Below, piece after piece: positions 58,086-64,000 of a stretch of 64,000 nucleotides of DNA (position 1 is the first letter of the stretch; every line of letters starts with the position of its first letter). Source of the DNA: Planctomycetaceae bacterium. GTDB taxonomy: Bacteria; Planctomycetota; Planctomycetia; Gemmatales; Gemmataceae. A program made the position numbers and the translations under genes. Location of the stretch: positions 124,001-188,000 of the forward strand of contig PNLP01000004.1 in NCBI GenBank assembly GCA_013823135.1, given 5' to 3'. Under the pieces are notes generated by a model. It was not told the origin of the DNA, ran no database searches, and saw only the letters and a list, made by a program, of their open reading frames with translations.

Positions 58086-59276
58086 TCATTTCACAACCTT
58101 GCACTTTGGCATGGCCAAACTGAAATCCTTCAGGCTTACTCCCGTCACCTTCGTACCGGTCAGCGTGAGTGTCGTCAGTCCCTTCAGTGTCGCCAACTCT
58201 TTCATCCCAGCGTCGGTCACGCCACAGTAAGACAAATCGAGCGAGGTGAGTTTCGCGAGGTCGGCCAACTCTTTGAGCCCAGTCGGTGTGATCCCGGTTC
58301 CGTTGTAAAGCTGGAACAGGGTCAAATTTTTGAACGCCCCCACGCCCTTCAGTCCCGCATCGGTGAACTTCGGACAGTTCAGATAGAGATGCGTAAGCTT
58401 CAACTCCGCAAGATCCTTCAGACCCGCTCCGGTGATCCGTCTGCTGGCGACGGCAAGAGTGGTCAGGTTTTTCAACTCGGCGAGCGATTTCAAGCCCGCA
58501 TCGGTTAACCCCATGTCGGCTTCGATGCTCAGGGTGGTCAGCTTCTTCAAACTGGCGACTTCCTTCAGCCCGGCGTCCGTCACCTTGTTCGCCTTGAACA
58601 GCGTCAGTGAGGTGAGGTTCTTGAGCCCCGCCAGATCCTTCATTCCCGCGTCGGTGAATCCGGGGCCGACGATCACGTTCACGGTGTCGAGTTCACTCAG
58701 CGCTGCGAGCGCCTTCACACCCGCGTCCGTGGCTTCTGACTTGGTCCCACTGATTGTGACTTTAGTGAGCTTCTTGTAGCCCGCGACCGCTTTCAGTTCC
58801 TCGTCAGTGATCTTCCCACCGGTGAACGCGAACTCGCTGAGGCCCGGCAACGCGGCGAGTTCCTTCAACCCCTTCCCGGTCACAGCTGTGGCATCAGTCA
58901 ATGCGAGTTGCTTCAGGTTCTTTAACCCTGCGAGTTCGGCAACCCCAGCATCGGTCAACCCCTTCGCATCTTTGGCGATGACCTGCACGAGCGTTGTCCG
59001 GGCACCGATTTCCTTGGCGGCAGCATCGGTGACGGCTGGTCCAGAAAGCGAGATCGCGAGCAAGTTTTTCAACCCCGATATCGCTTTTACTTCAGCCTCT
59101 CCAGCCTTGGGGCTGAGTGTGACAGCGATCACTTTTCCAGGCTTGCCGTTATCGCGTTGAATCTTTCCCCCGGACTGCTCGATTACCTTCGCGGCCTTTT
59201 CCTCAGCCTCGTCTGCCCGTGCGTAGGATGCGAACAACCCAGCCAACACCACGAATCCGATCATCTGCCGTTTCAT
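58086..59276 (-). CDS. Secreted leucine-rich repeat protein
   Basis: 396 residues from the ATG at 59276 (GGGGG nearby upstream). Signal peptide MKRQMIGFVVLAGLFASYARA. About 12 LRR units of 24 residues with the pattern TDAGLKELAxLKxLTxLxLxx cover the rest, ending in SLKDFSLAMPKCKVVK, a cap similar to the end of the LRR lipoprotein at 1063-1674 (LQRALPRCKIEKIQ). Binding surface, partner unknown. Confidence 0.88.
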   Translation of the reverse strand: MKRQMIGFVVLAGLFASYARADEAEEKAAKVIEQSGGKIQRDNGKPGKVIAVTLSPKAGEAEVKAISGLKNLLAISLSGPAVTDAAAKEIGARTTLVQVIAKDAKGLTDAGVAELAGLKNLKQLALTDATAVTGKGLKELAALPGLSEFAFTGGKITDEELKAVAGYKKLTKVTISGTKSEATDAGVKALAALSELDTVNVIVGPGFTDAGMKDLAGLKNLTSLTLFKANKVTDAGLKEVASLKKLTTLSIEADMGLTDAGLKSLAELKNLTTLAVASRRITGAGLKDLAELKLTHLYLNCPKFTDAGLKGVGAFKNLTLFQLYNGTGITPTGLKELADLAKLTSLDLSYCGVTDAGMKELATLKGLTTLTLTGTKVTGVSLKDFSLAMPKCKVVK

Positions 59277-59335
59277 GTTTGCCCCCGGTCGAAAGCGACA
59301 ACTCAGTGAGTATACGCCCTGAGTGCGCGCAAATA

Positions 59336-59376
59336 TGCGGCCAGCCGCGCAGGGAACCCCCGCGCGGCCGGCCGCA
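59336..59376. terminator. GC-rich hairpin between PRC-barrel and LRR genes
   Basis: TGCGGCCAGCCGCGC (59336-59350) pairs with GCGCGGCCGGCCGCA (59362-59376) at 14 of 15 positions. It lies 18 bases after the PRC-barrel gene on the minus strand and probably terminates it. Confidence 0.75.
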
Positions 59377-59394
59377 CTTCGACTGATCACGTTA

Positions 59395-59853
59395 TCACGG
59401 GATGCGGCGGTCGATGCGACGCAGTTCCCGTGGGCTGAGCCCGTAATACTTGTAGACGCCGACTCGGTACGTCGGGGCCCAGAAATCTGGGTACGTGGTC
59501 CCCGTGTACGTCGGGATCATCTTGTAAATCTCAGGCGTGATATTCAGCAAAGCCGTCTGGGTTTTGAGATCGAACTTCGTCGCGTCCCATGGCACCGTTA
59601 TGAATTTGCCCTCGTTCACAACGACGAGGTAATCCATGTTTCCAGCAGAGTCGAAGATAATGTCGTCAACGGTCCCGATGGCCGTGTTGCCCTGGATCAG
59701 GATCTTGGCCCCAAGGATCTGCTTGGCTCGGTAGGTCGCGACCGACGTGGCTTCCGGTTGCGCTTCGACGCGAACGGGTGGTTGTGCGGAGAGCACACCG
59801 GCTGTCATTAGGAAGGCGGCTGCCGTGGTGGTGCGAATCACATTGCTCAACAT
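59395..59853 (-). CDS. Secreted PRC-barrel domain protein
   Basis: 152 residues. Signal peptide MLSNVIRTTTAAAFLMTAGVLSAQ. PRC-barrel core is seen in ATYRAKQILGAKILIQGNTA, IGTVDDIIFDSAGNMDYLVV and GKFITVPWDATKFD. The C-terminus ends RELRRIDRRIP. PRC barrels bind RNA, pigments or proteins; an exported copy is likely a structural or regulatory envelope protein. Confidence 0.82.
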   Translation of the reverse strand: MLSNVIRTTTAAAFLMTAGVLSAQPPVRVEAQPEATSVATYRAKQILGAKILIQGNTAIGTVDDIIFDSAGNMDYLVVVNEGKFITVPWDATKFDLKTQTALLNITPEIYKMIPTYTGTTYPDFWAPTYRVGVYKYYGLSPRELRRIDRRIP

Positions 59854-59883
59854 AATTGAAAGCTCCTCACGTTTGGGAACAAT

Positions 59884-59930
59884 GGGCCATCTGGACTACC
59901 ACAATTGACTGTGGAAACCCGAGATGGCCC
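59884..59930. promoter_or_regulatory. Nested palindrome in the PRC-barrel/moxR divergent region
   Basis: Outer arms GGGCCATCT (59884-59892) and AGATGGCCC (59922-59930) enclose inner arms CCACA (59899-59903) and TGTGG (59910-59914). It lies 31 bases before the PRC-barrel start in the leader of that gene. Candidate operator or mRNA hairpin. Confidence 0.45.
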
Positions 59931-60126
59931 GCTGAACAGGACTTTGGAATACTGTGCATTTCTCGCGCCCACTCGCTGTACACATCGAATTTGGGTTTGC
60001 CCGTGTCGGCGTGTTATGCGGATGAGAAGTTCGTAAGAATCCGAGGTCTACCGGGGCACCAACCTTCGCCGCTGGAGTCGCACCCCGTACAACATCGCAG
60101 TTCCATCCTCCGCGGACCTCGACTGC

Positions 60127-61083
60127 ATGACTGATTCGTCGCGATCGCCACAGAGCCTGGCCACGCTGCTTCACACATTGCGCGAGAACGTCGGGCAAGT
60201 GTTCCTGGGCAAGCCCGAAGTCATTCGACTCGCCCTGGTCGCCCTCCTGGCTGATGGGCACCTACTCCTTGAGGATGTGCCGGGCGTCGGGAAGACACTC
60301 CTCGGGAAGGCTCTTGCTCGAAGCCTTTCGTGTAAATTCACCCGCGTTCAGTTCACGCCTGACCTGCTCCCCGGCGACCTGATCGGCGTCACGATCTACC
60401 GCGACAAGACCAGCGATTTCTTGTTCCAGCCCGGTCCCATGTTCACAGAAGTGCTTCTTGCAGACGAAATCAACCGGGCCACACCACGAACTCAGTCGGC
60501 TCTGCTCGAAGCGATGAGTGAACGGCAGGTAACCGTGGACGGGGAGACACGCCGACTCGGACCACCCTTCCTCGTGATCGCGACTCAGAACCCCCACGAA
60601 TTTGAGGGAACTTATCCCCTTCCTGAAAGCCAACTGGATCGCTTCATGTTGCGGGTGAAGGTGGGCTATCCCGATCGCGAGGCGGAACGTGCGATCCTCA
60701 CGCAACACCGGGTTGGGGAACCCGTCGAGAATCTGAAGCCGGTGCTTGGCCCCGCCGACGTTCTGGCTTTGCAGGCGCACACTCGGAACGTCCGCGTTGA
60801 TCCCACAATTGCCGACTACATCCTTGACGTCGTCAACGCCACCCGAACGCACCCCGAGATCGTTCTCGCGGCCAGCACCCGAGCATCTCTTGCCCTGTAC
60901 CGAGCCTGCCAGGCGCTGGCAGTCACTGCAGAGCGGGATTACGTCATCCCCGATGATGTCAAATCGCTCGCGGAATCGGTCATGGCTCACCGACTCGTTA
61001 CCCGGGGTTGGAGCCAGGGTGGCCACGCCGATGCTGCACCAGTAGTTCGCGAGATCCTCGCGAAAATCAAGGTTCCAACCTGA
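60127..61083 (+). CDS. MoxR-family AAA+ ATPase
   Basis: 318 residues. Walker A LEDVPGVGKTLLGKALARSL (GVGKT), Walker B LLADEINRATPRTQSALLEAM, sensor and LPESQLDRFMLRVKVGYPD are diagnostic for MoxR ATPases. These work as chaperones that activate partner proteins with VWA or DUF58 domains. The DUF58 gene follows 35 bases downstream and is the likely partner. The two make the usual MoxR-DUF58 core without the further BatA/VWA genes often seen. Confidence 0.94.
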   Translation: MTDSSRSPQSLATLLHTLRENVGQVFLGKPEVIRLALVALLADGHLLLEDVPGVGKTLLGKALARSLSCKFTRVQFTPDLLPGDLIGVTIYRDKTSDFLFQPGPMFTEVLLADEINRATPRTQSALLEAMSERQVTVDGETRRLGPPFLVIATQNPHEFEGTYPLPESQLDRFMLRVKVGYPDREAERAILTQHRVGEPVENLKPVLGPADVLALQAHTRNVRVDPTIADYILDVVNATRTHPEIVLAASTRASLALYRACQALAVTAERDYVIPDDVKSLAESVMAHRLVTRGWSQGGHADAAPVVREILAKIKVPT

Positions 61084-61118
61084 CTCATAAGCGAGAGTCT
61101 TGCCAAACGACATGCACA

Positions 61119-62336
61119 ATGACGAAAACCACAGACCACGCTGCGCCGCCGCTCGTTATCACCGCCGGGGGGAAAACCTGGGTCTGGGTCAGCGTCCTTT
61201 TGATGACAGTCGGCTGGTACAAGAGCATCAATCTCGTCCTTCTGCTCGCGTACCTCATGTTCGCGCTGCTGTTGGTCAACGGGATTTTCGCCCGTCGTCA
61301 CGCTGTTCGCGTGATTGCCCGGCGGGAACAAACACTCCCCGCACTTGCAGGCGAAGAAACAAAAATCTGGGTCACGGTAACGAACGTCGGAGCACGCCCG
61401 GTTACTGTCAGCGTCGAAGAGCAAGCAGGGGATCACCCACTGGTTTGGCTCGTCCACAACTTGCCAGCGCGGGAATCGGTCTCGTGTACCGCGAACATTC
61501 TGTTCGCACAACGCGGGCGGTTTGCGACACGAATCCGAGTCTGGTCGGAATACCCGCTCGGATTGCTCCGCTTTGGGCGTGAGGGAGAGCGAGGTCCAGA
61601 TGTCGTGGTACTTCCCGCCGCGGGAATGTTGGATGTGGGCGGAATGCGCCGCTGGCTGCAGCAAGCAGGCGGAGATGGGCGGGTGAGAAAATTGCTTCGG
61701 AGGGTTACCAGCGACGAGGCAGAGGTTCGTGGTGTGCGACCGTTCCGACCGGGAGACGCGATCCGCTCCGTACACTGGCGATCCACGGCACGCCGACGAG
61801 AACTCATGGTGCGTGAATATGATGTCGCACCATCGCTCGACCTGGTTTTGGTTGTTGAGCCGTGGCTTCCGCTCGATCCCACGCTGCCGCAGCTAAAACA
61901 ACTCGAAGAAACCCTGTGCCTGGCCGTCACGATTGTGAACACCTGGAGCCGTGTTTACGGAACCAACGTCGTGGTCGCTGTCGCCGGAACTGTCCCTTCG
62001 GTTCGCTCTGCTACACCTAACGCCGCAGGTGTACGAAATGCTCTTGAACCACTTGCAAGCGTTACGGGACAAGCGTCGGTTGAACCGTTTGGACCGAAAG
62101 CGTTTGGGAGGCCACTCGGTCGCACGATTCGGTTGCTGGTAACGAGCAGGCCAGAATCGCCATACGCAGACGCTCTGGCGAAGAGCACCGGGCGTGCATT
62201 TATTGCGGTTTGCCCTTCCGATGGCCTGCCGTGGTATCGGCCACCGGCGGTTGGAGAACGGAAGTCCGGGAAAGGATTTTACCACGTTCCCTTGCTTCCG
62301 CCCATCACACGGGTAGAACACCCCGACATCAAATGA
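61119..62336 (+). CDS. DUF58 membrane protein (MoxR partner)
   Basis: 405 residues from the ATG at 61119. Two N-terminal membrane segments (WVWVSVLLMTVGWYKSINLV, LLLAYLMFALLLVNG) and a soluble part carrying the DUF58 signature EVRGVRPFRPGDAIRSVHWRSTARRRELMVRE. Proteins of this family are VWA-like, sit in the membrane and cooperate with MoxR ATPases in assembly or maturation. The C-terminal part is unusual (SKSTGRAFIAVC-like region, ending YHVPLLPPITRVE). Confidence 0.88.
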   Translation: MTKTTDHAAPPLVITAGGKTWVWVSVLLMTVGWYKSINLVLLLAYLMFALLLVNGIFARRHAVRVIARREQTLPALAGEETKIWVTVTNVGARPVTVSVEEQAGDHPLVWLVHNLPARESVSCTANILFAQRGRFATRIRVWSEYPLGLLRFGREGERGPDVVVLPAAGMLDVGGMRRWLQQAGGDGRVRKLLRRVTSDEAEVRGVRPFRPGDAIRSVHWRSTARRRELMVREYDVAPSLDLVLVVEPWLPLDPTLPQLKQLEETLCLAVTIVNTWSRVYGTNVVVAVAGTVPSVRSATPNAAGVRNALEPLASVTGQASVEPFGPKAFGRPLGRTIRLLVTSRPESPYADALAKSTGRAFIAVCPSDGLPWYRPPAVGERKSGKGFYHVPLLPPITRVEHPDIK

Positions 62337-62412
62337 GGGTGTCCAGCGATCTCGGCATCCTCTTTTCGTTGACTACCAGACTGTATTCGGTCCGTTCGTG
62401 GAGGTTGTCACC

Positions 62413-63459
62413 GTGGTTCGCATTCGACTCGGCATGTCCGCCGCTCTGGTTTTCGCCCTCGCCGCTCTCGTGAGCGGGCAGGACGCCAAGAAGGATCCGC
62501 CCAAGGATCCACCCAAGGTTGACCCCAAGCCAGCCGACCCGAAAGTGGACGGCAAGCGTTTCGACACGAAGTTCGACTTCGAAAAGAAGACGAAACTGTT
62601 CCAGGAATCGACCACGAAGCTCACACAGGTCGTTAAGGTTCAGGGCCAGGATCTGACCCAGAAGCAAGAAAGCACCTTCTACTTCGAATGGACCCCGGTC
62701 AAGATTGAGGGCGACAAGTCCTTCATCAAGCAGCGGGTCGAAGGTCTCAAAATGACCATCGACATCTCGGGCAACCAGATCAACTACGATTCGACCAAAG
62801 GCGACACCCCGACCACGGGCAACCCTGGCCTCACCGAGTTCTTCAAGAAGCTCAGCGGTGCCGAATTCACTGCGGTGCTCGAAAAGGGGATCAAGGTTGT
62901 CGAAGTCCAGGGCAAGGCCGACTTCATCCGCAGCCTTTCGACCGGCAGCCCGCAAATGGAAGCCCTGCTTGGCAAGATTCTGACTGACGACGCACTCAAG
63001 GACATGTGTGACCCGACCCTGAAGCTCGTGCCCGAAGACGGCAGCGGGAAGAAAGTTGGCGACACCTGGACCCGCAAGGGCACGATCAACCTCGGCCCAA
63101 TCGGTACTTACACGGTGACCTACAACTTCAAGTACGTCGGCGTCGAGAAGGATCTGGACAAGATCGAAGTCGAGACCAAGCTCGAGTACACCGCCCCGAA
63201 GAAGGACGACCCCGCTGCTGGCGGTCTGTTGTTCCGCATCAACGACGGCAAGCTCGGCATCAACCCCGAGAAGCCCGCCAAGGGCGTGATCCTGTACGAC
63301 CCCAAGTTGCAGCGGGTCGTTTCCGCCGAGATCACCATTAACCTCAAGGGCGATCTCACGGTTGCCATCGGCGGCACCGACACCAAGGTCGAACTGATCC
63401 AGGAACAGACGACCACGGTGAAGACCAGCGATGCGAGCCTGATTCCCGTGAAGAAGTGA
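62413..63459 (+). CDS. Secreted DUF6263-type protein
   Basis: 348 residues from a GTG at 62413 with GGAGG nine bases upstream (GTG at 62398 is an alternative). Signal peptide VRIRLGMSAALVFALAALVSG, followed by a Lys/Pro/Asp linker (AKKDPPKDPPKVDPKPADPK). The rest is a beta-rich domain, for example LFQESTTKLTQVVKVQGQDL and GDTWTRKGTINLGPIGTYTV. It matches in style the DUF6263 family of planctomycete secreted proteins; function unknown. Confidence 0.7.
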   Translation: MVRIRLGMSAALVFALAALVSGQDAKKDPPKDPPKVDPKPADPKVDGKRFDTKFDFEKKTKLFQESTTKLTQVVKVQGQDLTQKQESTFYFEWTPVKIEGDKSFIKQRVEGLKMTIDISGNQINYDSTKGDTPTTGNPGLTEFFKKLSGAEFTAVLEKGIKVVEVQGKADFIRSLSTGSPQMEALLGKILTDDALKDMCDPTLKLVPEDGSGKKVGDTWTRKGTINLGPIGTYTVTYNFKYVGVEKDLDKIEVETKLEYTAPKKDDPAAGGLLFRINDGKLGINPEKPAKGVILYDPKLQRVVSAEITINLKGDLTVAIGGTDTKVELIQEQTTTVKTSDASLIPVKK

Positions 63460-63481
63460 CCGGAACTTTTGGACATTCAAG

Positions 63482-63509
63482 CACGGGTGGCAACGGCCAC
63501 CCGTGTTTT
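63482..63509 (+). terminator. Rho-independent terminator
   Basis: CACGGGTGG / CCACCCGTG nine-bp stem, six-base loop, followed by TTTT. It lies 22 bases after the DUF6263-type gene. Confidence 0.88.
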
Positions 63510-63536
63510 CGTTGACGGAACTGCTGGAGACAGATC

Positions 63537-64000
63537 ATGCGGATCGGCGTTCTCGGTGCGGCAGGTCAACTGGGCCGCGACCTATGCCCGATTCTTCCTG
63601 GCGAAGTCGTGCCGCTTTCACGCGCCGAGATCGACCTCTCACAGACCGCGACCATTGCCGCAACACTCACGGCACTGAACCTCGACATCCTGGTGAACTG
63701 CGCGGCGTACAACTTTGTCGATAAGGCGGAAGTGGAGCCTGACGCCGCGTTCGCCGTGAACGTCTGGGGGGTACGCTCGCTCGCCCAAGGCTGTTCCGCC
63801 GCCCGGATCAAGTTCGTTCACTTCAGTACCGACTATGTCTTCGGCCTCGACGCTACGCGATCAACACCATTCGCCGAAGACGATGCGCCCGGACCGGTGA
63901 GCGTGTACGGACTCTCGAAACTGACTGGGGAGTATGTCGCTCGGACGCACGCTCCCGACTCGATCGTCATCCGCACCTGCGGTCTGTACGGCATTCACGG
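63537..64000 (+). CDS. rfbD: dTDP-4-dehydrorhamnose reductase (5' part; cut by window edge)
   Basis: First 154 codons of an RmlD family short-chain reductase; GGAG upstream of the ATG at 63537. Rossmann motif GVLGAAGQLGRDL, then VNCAAYNFVDKAEVEPDAAF, HFSTDYVFGLD and the catalytic YxxxK in VYGLSKLTGE. Last step of dTDP-L-rhamnose synthesis for surface polysaccharide. The reading frame runs on past 64000. Confidence 0.92.
   Translation, partial: MRIGVLGAAGQLGRDLCPILPGEVVPLSRAEIDLSQTATIAATLTALNLDILVNCAAYNFVDKAEVEPDAAFAVNVWGVRSLAQGCSAARIKFVHFSTDYVFGLDATRSTPFAEDDAPGPVSVYGLSKLTGEYVARTHAPDSIVIRTCGLYGIH

Noticed and set aside
62329..63480. 383-codon minus-strand frame opposite the DUF6263-type gene
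   Set aside because: The plus-strand frame has a GGAGG site, signal peptide and terminator; the minus frame is its complement and lacks these.

Overview
The window looks like chromosomal DNA of a planctomycete, most likely a member of the Gemmataceae. This is inferred from gene content, not from a marker tree. The signs are a large Cys-rich protein built of YTV repeats, several Gemmata-style leucine-rich repeat proteins, FHA-linked Ser/Thr kinases, WD40 propellers, a sulfatase, a ThuA protein, and small families I recall mainly from planctomycetes. GC content is moderately high and genes sit on both strands in short operons. I found no rRNA, tRNA, CRISPR array, prophage or intact insertion sequence.

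Layout. 1-5.2 kb: start of an OprO/P-type porin (cut by the edge), an LRR lipoprotein, a secreted WD40 protein, rnc coupled to a small zinc-binding-type gene, and an agmatine deiminase-type enzyme. 5.4-9.6 kb: a signalling pair, namely a membrane Ser/Thr kinase with an extracytoplasmic sensor and an FHA-GAF-class III cyclase. 9.6-12 kb: a dispersed repeat, a PPP-type phosphatase, a HAD hydrolase and rpmA. 12-15.2 kb: a degenerate tyrosine-autokinase-like protein, an ExeA-like ATPase and a TPR protein. 15.2-21 kb: the YTV protein, a GT87-type membrane glycosyltransferase, a DUF374 acyltransferase and dapF, an envelope-themed row on the minus strand. 21-28.2 kb: a SWIM protein, a receiver-like protein, a trypsin-like protease, a cupin, a metallophosphoesterase, pyrD, a DPEKLKELKEKF repeat protein and larC. 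28.3-42.1 kb: alaS, sulfatase, SMP-30 lactonase-like protein, a Tyr/Gly/Asn-rich secreted protein, a SWIM-SNF2 helicase, a membrane WD40 protein, an FHA Ser/Thr kinase, a Tat-exported propeller, purine nucleoside phosphorylase and a cytidylate-kinase-like protein.

42.2-48.8 kb (minus strand) runs tuf, argJ, then two ABC-2 ATPase/permease pairs. Four successive junctions from tuf to the second ATPase gene carry a palindromic element. 49-59.9 kb: an SGNH hydrolase, HEAT, ThuA, TolC-like and CDF proteins, a NagB-PIG-L fusion and an LRR protein, with more palindromes. One palindrome is translated as the linker of the fusion protein. 60.1-64 kb: MoxR ATPase with DUF58 protein, a secreted protein, and the start of an RmlD-type reductase cut by the edge.

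The least ordinary features are: (a) the palindromic elements of 42-59 kb, some of which have become coding sequence; (b) a roughly 127-bp element present twice in opposite orientations, each copy starting at the stop codon of the gene before it; (c) the kinase/cyclase pair, in which the cyclase has the two purine-selecting residues apparently charge-swapped; (d) the ExeA-like/degenerate autokinase pair with no polysaccharide genes beside it. All functions come from motifs and family memory; no database search was run.
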